NCBI RefSeq assembly: GCF_007096635.1
Contig: NZ_VKAA01000008.1
Coordinates: forward strand, 124,001 to 188,000
Direction of reading: 5' to 3'
DNA: 64,000 nucleotides
Source of the DNA: Mycolicibacterium sp. 018/SC-01/001
GTDB taxonomy: Bacteria; Actinomycetota; Actinomycetes; Mycobacteriales; Mycobacteriaceae
The stretch's first letter is position 1, and every line of letters begins with the position of its first letter. The translations under genes and the position numbers were made by a program. The notes under the pieces were generated by a model, which saw nothing but the letters and a program-made list of their open reading frames with translations, searched no databases and had not been told where the DNA came from. Of the stretch, positions 9,619 through 17,247 are shown piece after piece.

Positions 9619-11139
9619 ATGGGCTTCTGGCAACAGCTATGGGATCGGTACGGGCGGCACTATTCGTGGGCGATCATCGCGGTCGGATCGGTGTCGATCG
9701 TTCCCGCCTACACGTTGTTCCTCCTCCTGATCCTCGGATACGAGAATTCTCACCGCTACGGCCAAGCTGTCGCCGTTGCCGTGTTCGCCGGGGTTGTGGT
9801 GCAGACGTCGGTCACGCTCTACGGGCGTCGATGGTTGCGTCCGGTCGAACGCTGGGCGGCCGGTGAGGCCATTGATCGCGTCGACGCGCTGGAAGGCACC
9901 TATGTCTATGTTCGAAAGGTCATGCCCCGCATCGTGTGGGGCACCGCGATCTGGAACGCGGCCATGGGTGCGGCGGTGGGGCTGATCGCTGACGCGTCGA
10001 CGCAGCGGGTGGCGCAATACGCCTTACTCGGCGCATGTTTCGGAGTGTGCGGACCGTTGATCACGGCACGCGGCACCTTCGAGGCTGCGATGCGGCCGCT
10101 CCGTAGCGCGCTGGCCGGTGATTCCGACTGTGGTGATGGCATGCCGCGGTCCCGGCCGACGTTCGCGTGGCACGCCACCGTCTGCCTGCTCGCGGCGATC
10201 TTCCAGTTCACGATGGGCGGCGCGATGCTGGCATCCGTCTTCTCGCGGGCAGCCGACGTCCCCGCTCTTGCGGCGGTGTTCGCCTTCTCGATCGCGATCT
10301 TCTACGGGATTCCGCTCGCGGCCGGCAGTGGGCTGATCCCGAGTTTGCGGCCGATCCGAGACCTCCTGCAGGGTGCGGACAGAGTGGCGGCCGGTGACTA
10401 CAGTCAGCGGCTTCCGGTGGTCCAGGATGACGATCTCGGCGCGCTGGTGGGTTCGTTCAACCGGATGCAAGCGGGGTTGGCGCAGCGCCAGCAGCTTCAG
10501 GTGGCTTTCGGCGCTTATGTCGATCCGGTGTTGGCGGCGCGGTTGTTGGAGCAAAGCGATGAGATGTTCTCGGGTGAGCGGCGTGTGGTGACGGTGATGT
10601 TCCTCGATGTTCGTGATTTCACGCCGTTTTCGGAAGCCAATGCTGCCGAGGATGTGGTGACTCGGCTCAACGAGTTGTTCGCGATCGTGGTGCCCGCGGT
10701 GGTCGCTGCGGGTGGGCATGTGAACAAGTTCATGGGCGACGGGGTGATGGCGGTGTTCGGGGCGCCCAATGAGCTTGTCGGACATGCTGATGTGGCGGTG
10801 TCGGTGGCTGATGAGATCTCACGGCGGGTGGCGCAGCGCTTCGGTGGTGAGGTGCGGATCGGGATCGGGATCAACACGGGGGAGGTGGTGGCGGGAACGA
10901 TCGGTGCGGCGGGGCATCTGGAGTTCGCGGTGATCGGGGACACCACGAATGTGGCTGCGCGAGTGGAGCAGCTGACCAAGACCACCGGCGATACGGTCCT
11001 CGTGACCGGTCAGTGCGTGGACACCCTGACCCGCCGGCCGCCCGGTCTGGTAGATCGGGGAGCACACGGCCTCAAAGGCAAGAGCGCCCCCATCCGCGTC
11101 TACGGGCTCACCGGTGATCTAGGGCTCGATCACGTGTGA
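9619..11139 (+). CDS. Membrane class III adenylate cyclase with HAMP domain (second of tandem pair)
   Basis: A 506-residue paralogue of the preceding cyclase with the same plan: six membrane segments, HAMP (LRPIRDLLQGADRVAAGDY), then the catalytic domain. D330 and D374 are the metal residues, K370 is the purine lysine, and the GDTTNVAAR stretch supplies the Asn/Arg pair. Ala again replaces the usual Asp/Thr in LEFAVIGDTTN. DNA identity with the first copy is visibly high across HAMP and catalytic domains and lower in the membrane part, as expected for duplication followed by sensor divergence. ATG 9619 lies 5 nt after the preceding stop, so the pair is an operon. The 3' end overlaps the convergent crotonase gene by 21 nt. 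Confidence 0.88.
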   Translation: MGFWQQLWDRYGRHYSWAIIAVGSVSIVPAYTLFLLLILGYENSHRYGQAVAVAVFAGVVVQTSVTLYGRRWLRPVERWAAGEAIDRVDALEGTYVYVRKVMPRIVWGTAIWNAAMGAAVGLIADASTQRVAQYALLGACFGVCGPLITARGTFEAAMRPLRSALAGDSDCGDGMPRSRPTFAWHATVCLLAAIFQFTMGGAMLASVFSRAADVPALAAVFAFSIAIFYGIPLAAGSGLIPSLRPIRDLLQGADRVAAGDYSQRLPVVQDDDLGALVGSFNRMQAGLAQRQQLQVAFGAYVDPVLAARLLEQSDEMFSGERRVVTVMFLDVRDFTPFSEANAAEDVVTRLNELFAIVVPAVVAAGGHVNKFMGDGVMAVFGAPNELVGHADVAVSVADEISRRVAQRFGGEVRIGIGINTGEVVAGTIGAAGHLEFAVIGDTTNVAARVEQLTKTTGDTVLVTGQCVDTLTRRPPGLVDRGAHGLKGKSAPIRVYGLTGDLGLDHV

Positions 11140-12015
11140 CGGGTCAGGCCGCCGATCGGGTGGCGCCTGGCTGTAGTCGCCCCACGGCCCGTCGCGCTGC
11201 TCGACGGCGGCGCGGACACCGTCACGTTCGGCCGTCTCGACGAAGCGCAGCGCGTCGGGGGTGTTGCGCATCAGCCCGTCGAGGATGCCGCCGAGGGTCT
11301 GCGTCGACGCCAGGCCCATGTTCTCGTAGGCCTGGTTGACGATGAGCTTCTGCGCCTGCAGTTGCGACAGCGGGATCCTCGCGAGTGAGGCCGCCACCTC
11401 GGCCACCCGCGCCTCGAGGCGCTCGAAAGGAACCGACTCGTTGATCAATTCGACTGCGGCGGCTTCCTTTCCGGTCAGCGGCTCACCGGTCAGCGCATGC
11501 CACTTCACCTTCGCCAGGCTCAGCCGGTAGAGCCACATCCCGGTCAGGTACGCACCCCACATGCGGGCATACGGCGTCCCGATCACCGCGTCGTCACTGG
11601 CGATCACCAGATCCGCGCACAACGCGTAATCGCTCGCGCCGCCGACGCACCAGCCGTGCACCTGCGCGATCACCGGCTTGGACGCCCGCCAGATCGCCAT
11701 GAACTTGCTCGTCGGCCCGGTCTCCCGGGAGCTCACCATCGCGAAGTCCTTGCCGGGATCCCATCGGCCGTCGGTGGTCATCGCCTCGCCCCAGTGCTCG
11801 AAACCCCCGCCGAAGTCGTAGCCGCCCGAGAACGCGCGCCCGGCACCGCGCAGCACGATCACCTTGACCGCCGGATCGCGCTCGGCCAGCCCGATCGCGG
11901 CCTCGATCTCGTCGGGCATCGGCGGCACGATCGTGTTGAGCCGTTCCGGCCGGTTCAGCGTGATGGTGGCGACGGGCGGTTCGGCACGGTAGAGGACCGT
12001 CTGGAACTGGCTCAT
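11119..12015 (-). CDS. Enoyl-CoA hydratase/isomerase (crotonase) family protein
   Basis: A 298-residue crotonase-fold protein. It shows TLNRPERLN near the N-terminus, the oxyanion-hole segment AGRAFSGGYDF and the second conserved block GWCVGGASDYALCADLVIA. These enzymes act on acyl-CoA thioesters, usually in beta-oxidation. The residue following GGASDYA fits neither clear hydratase Glu pattern well, so the exact reaction is open. The start is ATG 12015 (MSQFQTVLYRAEPP); the longer open frame to 12090 enters the anti-sigma gene on the same strand. It ends 21 nt inside the convergent cyclase gene and lies 10 nt downstream of the anti-sigma factor stop, so it may belong to the sigma operon. Confidence 0.85.
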   Translation of the reverse strand: MSQFQTVLYRAEPPVATITLNRPERLNTIVPPMPDEIEAAIGLAERDPAVKVIVLRGAGRAFSGGYDFGGGFEHWGEAMTTDGRWDPGKDFAMVSSRETGPTSKFMAIWRASKPVIAQVHGWCVGGASDYALCADLVIASDDAVIGTPYARMWGAYLTGMWLYRLSLAKVKWHALTGEPLTGKEAAAVELINESVPFERLEARVAEVAASLARIPLSQLQAQKLIVNQAYENMGLASTQTLGGILDGLMRNTPDALRFVETAERDGVRAAVEQRDGPWGDYSQAPPDRRPDPSHVIEP

Positions 12016-12025
12016 CTGAGCAGTT

Positions 12026-12268
12026 CTAGCGCCAGTCGCGGAAGGCGTCCAGCAACCGGTCGCGCAGCGGCGGGTCGACATCGTCGTCACACAGCACGCT
12101 GAGGGTGCGCACCGTGGCGCGGAACTGCTGCAGATAGGTCAGACAGCCGTCGCAGCCCGCCAGGTGCTGTTCGAATCGGGTCTGTGTGAGTGGGTCGAGC
12201 GCACCGTCGAAGTAGGCGGTGATCAGATCAACCAGCTCGTAGCAGTCCATCGGCGCGGGTTCGGTCAC
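12026..12268 (-). CDS. Anti-sigma factor, zinc-finger (ZAS) type
   Basis: An 80-residue cytoplasmic protein with the motif HLAGCDGC (H-x3-C-x2-C), the zinc-associated anti-sigma signature, preceded by LITAYFDGALDPLTQTRFEQ. It has no membrane segment, so it resembles the soluble RsrA/RshA class that releases its sigma factor on redox or similar stress. The GTG start at 12268 overlaps the sigma-factor stop by 4 nt (GTGA), the usual coupling for such pairs. Binding to the adjacent ECF sigma factor is inferred from position and family. The inducing signal is unknown. Confidence 0.88.
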   Translation of the reverse strand: MTEPAPMDCYELVDLITAYFDGALDPLTQTRFEQHLAGCDGCLTYLQQFRATVRTLSVLCDDDVDPPLRDRLLDAFRDWR

Positions 12269-12930
12269 GTCACGTCCCTCACATCCGCGTCTTTCACGTC
12301 CGCGTCTTTCACGTAGTCCTCGAGAACCTGCCGGATCGCCGTGCGCCCGCGGTGCAGCAGCACCCGCTGGTTGGCGAGGCTGATCCCGAGCAGGCGACTG
12401 ACCTCGGCGGAATCGACGTCGAGCACGTCGCGCAACGTGACCACCAGTCGCTGGCGCTCGGGCAGGGTGTCCAGCGCCTCGCGGGTGAGGTCCAGCAGTT
12501 CCGAACTGAGCACCGAACCTTCGGGTGACTCGGGAAACGGCACCGGCTCCTCGCCGTCGCGCCAGTGCCCCGCCCATCGTTCGTCGCCGCTGTGGAATCG
12601 GGCCGGGTGCACGGTGCCGCCGGTGTACGCGGCGATCTGGGCGTCGGATTCCCGGCGATCGCGCATCCCCCGCTTCTTGGCGATGTTGATCAGCACCGTG
12701 AACAGCCAGGTCCGCAGCGAGGACCGGCCCTCGAAGCCGTCGATGCCCTTGAGCAGCGCGATCCACGCCTCTTGCACGACGTCCTCGGCGACTTCGCGGG
12801 ACGACACGTAGCCCTGCGCGATGCGCAGCATCGCCGGTGTGTGCGCGTCGACCAGCGCGGCGAAGGCCGCCTCGTCGCGGGCCCGCAGCGCAGCGACGAT
12901 GGCAGCCTCGTCCGCTGAAGTGGCGGTCAT
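12265..12930 (-). CDS. ECF RNA polymerase sigma factor
   Basis: A 221-residue group 4 sigma factor. Region 2 contains AEDVVQEAWIALLKGIDGFEG followed by RTWLFTVLINIAKK. Region 4 contains DTLPERQRLVVTLRDV, then the helix-turn-helix VSRLLGISLANQRVLLHRGR. The start is placed at ATG 12930 (MTATSADEAAIV), which matches normal ECF length; the open frame to 13017 adds an atypical Cys/Arg-rich leader. The C-terminus carries the pentapeptide KDADV twice, from an exact 15-bp tandem duplication. The gene is coupled to a zinc-type anti-sigma factor, with a crotonase gene downstream. The regulon is not visible here. Confidence 0.9.
   Translation of the reverse strand: MTATSADEAAIVAALRARDEAAFAALVDAHTPAMLRIAQGYVSSREVAEDVVQEAWIALLKGIDGFEGRSSLRTWLFTVLINIAKKRGMRDRRESDAQIAAYTGGTVHPARFHSGDERWAGHWRDGEEPVPFPESPEGSVLSSELLDLTREALDTLPERQRLVVTLRDVLDVDSAEVSRLLGISLANQRVLLHRGRTAIRQVLEDYVKDADVKDADVRDVT
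12284..12313. repeat. Exact 15-bp tandem duplication in the sigma-factor 3' end
   Basis: The unit TCCGCGTCTTTCACG occurs at 12284-12298 and again at 12299-12313 without mismatch. It stays in frame and doubles the peptide KDADV just before the sigma-factor stop. It looks like a recent slippage event. Confidence 0.9.
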
Positions 12931-13067
12931 GTCCGCGAGATCGTAACCCGGCGTGCCACACCGCGGCGCCTCGAAGCGAACCGGCCGGTGCCCGTCGCCA
13001 GATGCCCGGCAGAACATGACGTTGAGTGCCCGTTGGGCCCGCCGCCGTTACACCGCGCCACGTGCCG

Positions 13068-13373
13068 TCACCGCTCGGGGTCGCGCAGCGTCGGGTCCGC
13101 CGTGCGGACCCGGCCGCCGATCACGATGTTCGGCGTCCGGAAGTACGCCCAGCCCAGCGTCAGCACGGCTGCGGCCGCGGCCAGCGCCAGGGCGCTCTGC
13201 AGGTCGGGCAGACCCGAGAGGAACAGCACCACGATGCCCGCACCGGTTCCGGCCCAGTAGATGCGGCGCTTGACGGCGCGACGATCCAGCCGCGCGGTAT
13301 CCCATCCCGGCGCGGCGATGCCGGCCAGCACGAGCGCCGCACCGACGACCAGGAGCACCTCCGAGATGGTCAT
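13068..13373 (-). CDS. Small membrane protein, unknown
   Basis: A 101-residue protein with an N-terminal hydrophobic helix (EVLLVVGAALVLAGIAAPGW), a basic loop (DRRAVKRR) and two more hydrophobic stretches near residues 40-56 and 60-77. Its tail, PNIVIGGRVRTADPTLRDPER, is polar. The family is not recognised. ATG 13373 overlaps the stop of the upstream lipoprotein gene by 3 nt, so it is the last gene of a three-gene unit: peptidase, lipoprotein, membrane protein. Confidence 0.75.
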   Translation of the reverse strand: MTISEVLLVVGAALVLAGIAAPGWDTARLDRRAVKRRIYWAGTGAGIVVLFLSGLPDLQSALALAAAAAVLTLGWAYFRTPNIVIGGRVRTADPTLRDPER

Positions 13374-14041
13374 GGCAGCAGCAATTGGAAGCCGTCGACG
13401 ATCTCCTTGGAGTCGCGCACGTAATCGGGATTGGCGGGATCGGTGGTCTGGACGGTCAGCGTCGCCAGGTAGGTGGCGGTGGGGCCCTGCGCGACGACGG
13501 CGTGCATGATGACGGGCCGTACCGGTGCGGGGCCCATCGCCGGGGCCGTGTATGTCGTTGTCTCCGAGGGGAACCCGCAGGTGGTGTTGCTCTCGGTTTG
13601 CAAGTCGGACGCGCCCATCATCGTGGTCAGGTTGGACCGGTTCTGCGTGAACACCACGTCCGGATCCTGGCTGCCGCGAACCGATTCGAGGGTGACGACG
13701 GCATTGGGGGCGAAGTTGTCGGCCGCCAGATCCTGGGCCACGATCGCGAATCGGATGATCTGGTTGTCCATCATGGTGTTGCGTTCCCAGCCCGGTGGTT
13801 TCGGGATGCGCAGCTGCGGCTCCCGGGGGCTGTTCTGCGGGATGTCGGCCAGCGGCGCGGAGACGCTGGCGCACTGCGAGTCGTCAACGGGTCCGGATGG
13901 GGCTGCCCCGCCGGGGCTGGACGTGCTCGCAGGGGCGCGTCCGGCGGCTGTCACCGCGGTGCCGGTGACCTCCCGGCCGCAGCCGGTGAGTACCAAGGCG
14001 GCCGCCACCATCAGTACGCCGGCCGATCGGATGACCGTCAC
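13370..14041 (-). CDS. Lipoprotein of the LpqN/LpqT type
   Basis: A 223-residue secreted lipoprotein. The signal peptide ends in the lipobox LTGC, with the modified cysteine at about residue 21. A Ser/Pro/Gly-rich linker follows, then the mature domain with IPKPPGWERNTMMDNQIIRF, the proline and tryptophan block seen in mycobacterial LpqN/LpqT proteins. Two cysteines in the mature part (SQCASV and TTCGFP) could form a disulfide. The start at 14041 lies 1 nt after the peptidase stop and the gene overlaps the downstream membrane-protein gene, indicating an operon. LpqN homologues are linked to envelope lipid transport; any such role here is inference. Confidence 0.78.
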   Translation of the reverse strand: MTVIRSAGVLMVAAALVLTGCGREVTGTAVTAAGRAPASTSSPGGAAPSGPVDDSQCASVSAPLADIPQNSPREPQLRIPKPPGWERNTMMDNQIIRFAIVAQDLAADNFAPNAVVTLESVRGSQDPDVVFTQNRSNLTTMMGASDLQTESNTTCGFPSETTTYTAPAMGPAPVRPVIMHAVVAQGPTATYLATLTVQTTDPANPDYVRDSKEIVDGFQLLLP

Positions 14042-14042
14042 G

Positions 14043-16073
14043 TCACTCCCCTCCCAGGGTCCGTAGCAGGAATTCGTAGATCAACGCGGCGCGGAACGCG
14101 ATCTGCGGGTTGTCCGCCGCACCGGCGTGGCCGCCCTCGAGGTTCTCGTAGTAGCGCACGGGGTGGCCGGCCGCCTCCAGTGCCGCGGTCATCTTCCTGG
14201 CGTGGCCGGGGTGCACGCGGTCATCGCGCGTCGACGTGGTGATCAACACCGGCGGGTACCGGCGCTGCGACGAGATGTTCTGATAGGGAGAGTATTTCGA
14301 GATGAACGCCCAGTCGTCGGGATCGTCCGGATCGCCGTACTCGGCCACCCAGGAGGCGCCGGCAAGCAGCAGGTGGAACCTCTTCATGTCCAGCAGCGGA
14401 ACGCTGCACACCAGCGCGCCGAACAGTTCCGGGTACTGCGTGAGCATGATGCCCATCAGCAGTCCGCCGTTGCTCCCGCCCTGGGCGCCGAGCTGCTCCA
14501 CGGTGGTGATGCCACGGGCGACGAGATCCTTTGCCACAGCGGCGAAATCCTCGGCGACCAGGTGCCGGCCCTCGCGCATCGCCTGGGTGTGCCAGGTGGG
14601 GCCGTATTCGCCGCCGCCCCGGATGTTGGCCAGTACGTAGGTGCCGCCCCGGGAGAGCCAGAGCCGGCCCAGGACGCCGTCGTAACCGGGGGTGCGGGCC
14701 ACCTCGAAACCGCCGTAGCCGCCGAGCAGCGTCGGACCGGCGCTCTGCGCGTGCCGATGCGCCACCACGAAGTACGGGATCGCGGTGCCGTCGTCGGAGG
14801 TCGCGAAGTACTGCGTCACGTCGAGATCGGCCGCGTCGAAAAACGACGGAGCACGCTTGATCTCGGTCAGCGCGCCGCCTGCCGGCCCGTGCAGCAGTCG
14901 CGACGGCGTCACGAAACCCGAACAGTCCACGAAGATCTCGTCGCCCAGGTGATCGGCCCCGACCAGTGACACCGTGGTGTTGTCCGGCAGCCCGGCCACC
15001 GGTTCGCGCCCCCAGGAACCCGGGGTGATCACCTCGACGCGGCTGGCCACGTCGGCGAGGGTGACCAGCACCAGCCGGTCACGGGTCCAGCCGTAGTGGT
15101 GCAGGCTGGTGTGCTGGTCCGGGGTGAACACAGTCGTCAGTTCGGCACTGCCGGAGAGGAATTCGTCATAATCGGTGGCCAGGAGCGTGCCCGCGGCATA
15201 GTGCTGCGTACCCGCCCCGTAGCTGTAGTGCCACTCGCTGCGCAGCTCGATCAGCAACCAGGTGCGGTGGATCGAGATGCTGGCATCGGTCGGGGTGTCG
15301 ATGCGGATCAGCTCCGCGCCACGCAGCTCGTAGACCTCCTCGTTGAAGAAGTCCAGCGCGCGGCTGACGAGCGTGCGTTCGAACCCGGGCGTGCGGTCCA
15401 CCGACGCCGCGACGAGGACGTCGGCGGGATCTCCTTCGAAGATCGTCTCCGCATCGGCGAGCGGCTGGCCGCGCGTCCAACGCTTCACCACTCGCGGGTA
15501 TCCCGATTCGGTGAGCGAGCCCTCCCCGAAATCCGTTCCGACCAGCAGGGTGTCCGCGTCGACCCAGGTGGTCTGCGACTTGGCCTCGGCGAGCTCGAAT
15601 CCACCGTCGACGAACGTGCGCGTCGCCATGTCGAATTCACGGACCACCGCGGCATCCGACCCGCCCAGCGACAAGCTCACCAGGGCACGCTCGTGGCCGG
15701 GTTCGATCACGGCCGCGCCGGCCCACACCCAGTTCTGTCCATCGGTACGCGCCAGCTCGTCGACGTCGATGACGACGTCCCACTCCGGCGCCTCGGTCCG
15801 GTAGCTCTCGAGCGTCGTGCGCCGCCACAGACCCTTCGGGTTCGCCGCGTCGCGCCAGAAGTTGTAGAGGAACTCACCGCGGCGGCGCACATAGGGGATC
15901 CGGGTGTCGGTGTCGAGGACGTCGAGCGCCTCGGCGCGCATCTGCTCGAAGCGCTCACCGTCGAGCTCGGCGAGCGTCGGATCGTTGTGCTCGCGCACCC
16001 AGGCGAGCGCGTCGTCGCCGGTGATCTCCTCGAGCCAGAGGAACGGATCGTCCGCCTGCGGGGGATTCGTCAC
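14043..16073 (-). CDS. Prolyl oligopeptidase family serine peptidase (S9)
   Basis: A 676-residue protein with an N-terminal beta-propeller region and a C-terminal alpha/beta-hydrolase domain. The catalytic triad is visible: S534 in GGSNGGLLMG, D618 in TRDDRVHPGH and H649 in EGGHAGAA. It would cleave proline-containing peptides. It lacks a signal peptide, so the site is cytoplasmic. The start is placed at GTG 16073 (VTNPPQADDPFLWLEEI), giving the family length; the open frame continues to 16181 but adds a poor leader. It corresponds in type and position to Rv0457c and begins the conserved Rv0457c-Rv0483 gene order. It heads an operon with a lipoprotein and a small membrane protein. Confidence 0.9.
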   Translation of the reverse strand: MTNPPQADDPFLWLEEITGDDALAWVREHNDPTLAELDGERFEQMRAEALDVLDTDTRIPYVRRRGEFLYNFWRDAANPKGLWRRTTLESYRTEAPEWDVVIDVDELARTDGQNWVWAGAAVIEPGHERALVSLSLGGSDAAVVREFDMATRTFVDGGFELAEAKSQTTWVDADTLLVGTDFGEGSLTESGYPRVVKRWTRGQPLADAETIFEGDPADVLVAASVDRTPGFERTLVSRALDFFNEEVYELRGAELIRIDTPTDASISIHRTWLLIELRSEWHYSYGAGTQHYAAGTLLATDYDEFLSGSAELTTVFTPDQHTSLHHYGWTRDRLVLVTLADVASRVEVITPGSWGREPVAGLPDNTTVSLVGADHLGDEIFVDCSGFVTPSRLLHGPAGGALTEIKRAPSFFDAADLDVTQYFATSDDGTAIPYFVVAHRHAQSAGPTLLGGYGGFEVARTPGYDGVLGRLWLSRGGTYVLANIRGGGEYGPTWHTQAMREGRHLVAEDFAAVAKDLVARGITTVEQLGAQGGSNGGLLMGIMLTQYPELFGALVCSVPLLDMKRFHLLLAGASWVAEYGDPDDPDDWAFISKYSPYQNISSQRRYPPVLITTSTRDDRVHPGHARKMTAALEAAGHPVRYYENLEGGHAGAADNPQIAFRAALIYEFLLRTLGGE

Positions 16074-16170
16074 GCCCCTATTCTGCGCACCAGTGCCGGT
16101 GGTGCTCGAATCGGCTGCGGGAAAGGGAGCGGTCGGTACGATCACCCCAGCTGAACATCGGGGGCCCGTG

Positions 16171-17235
16171 GTGAACCACATCAGTCAGTGGTGGCGTCAG
16201 CCCGACCGCTACGACTGGCTGGCCCGCTACCTCGCGTCACGTCGACTGCTCCGGATCGCCTCGGCGATGATGGCCGCGATCATGGCGGTGCTTGCCGTCG
16301 CCGTGGTGTTGACCACGCTCAGTCCCGCAGGCCCACACGGTGCCGCCCGACCCGTGGTCTGGATGCTCGCGGCGGGATTCGCCGTCGTCGCTGCCGTGTA
16401 TGCCCGCCGGTGGCCGACGCGCAGGCAGTCGGCGGTGTTCGCGATGTACGGCTGCGTCGCCCTGGCTGTCACCGCGGTGGTCCAGTCCGATCCGCACGCC
16501 GGCCTGCTGACCTGCTGGGCGTTCGTCGGGCTGGCGGCCTACGTGGCCTCGGCACACAGTCCGCGCCTGCTCGCCCTCGCCGTCGGCGTCGCGCTCGGCA
16601 CCGCCGCCATCAGTGCGGTGCGGATGGGCGTGGACGGCGATGTGCCCCTGGGCGTGGCCACCTTGCTGATGTCCATCGGCGGGTTGCTGACCGTCCCGTT
16701 CGGCGGCCAGATCCTGACGCGGCTGCTGTGGAACGACGCCGTGTCGACCGATCCGCTGACCGGGCTGACCAACCGCAGAGGGTTCCGGCGGTCGGCGCAA
16801 GCCATGATCATCGACGCGGCCCGGCGTGGACCGGGGAGCTTCAGCATGGTGGTGATCGACCTCGACGCATTCAAAAGGCTCAACGACACCCTGGGTCATG
16901 CCGTGGGGGACCGGGTCCTGGTCGACGTGGCCGGCAGGCTACGGGCCGCGTGCGCGCCGGGCACGATCGCGGCGCGTGTCGGCGGCGAGGAGTTCGTGGT
17001 CGCTCGGGTGTGCCCGCCACGCGAGATGGACATGCTGGCGCGGCGGCTGTGCGCGGCGATCGCGGCGAATCCGTGGCATGTGACGGCGAGCCTGGGGGTC
17101 GCAGGCGTTGCCGTGCAGGAGCCGGGCGCTGACACCCGCACGGTGATCGATCGGGTCTTCGCCGCAGCCGACATGGCGATGTACGAGGCGAAACGGGCCG
17201 GCGGCAACCAGATTCGCATCTCTGATGCCGCCTGA
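16171..17235 (+). CDS. Membrane GGDEF-type (GGEEF) diguanylate cyclase
   Basis: A 354-residue protein. It has a short cytoplasmic leader with the signature QWWRQPDRYDWLARYL, about six membrane helices (residues 30-185), then a GGDEF domain opening DPLTGLTNRRGFRRS. The active loop reads RVGGEEFVV, an accepted active variant, so synthesis of c-di-GMP from two GTP is expected. I see no RxxD inhibitory site in the usual place before the loop. GTG 16171 is preferred over GTG 16168 because GGGGG at 16160-16164 then has 6-nt spacing. A paralogue with the same leader signature and plan lies at 25277-26368. It is divergent from the peptidase gene. Confidence 0.87.
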   Translation: MNHISQWWRQPDRYDWLARYLASRRLLRIASAMMAAIMAVLAVAVVLTTLSPAGPHGAARPVVWMLAAGFAVVAAVYARRWPTRRQSAVFAMYGCVALAVTAVVQSDPHAGLLTCWAFVGLAAYVASAHSPRLLALAVGVALGTAAISAVRMGVDGDVPLGVATLLMSIGGLLTVPFGGQILTRLLWNDAVSTDPLTGLTNRRGFRRSAQAMIIDAARRGPGSFSMVVIDLDAFKRLNDTLGHAVGDRVLVDVAGRLRAACAPGTIAARVGGEEFVVARVCPPREMDMLARRLCAAIAANPWHVTASLGVAGVAVQEPGADTRTVIDRVFAAADMAMYEAKRAGGNQIRISDAA

Positions 17236-17247
17236 GCCCGTCGCCCC

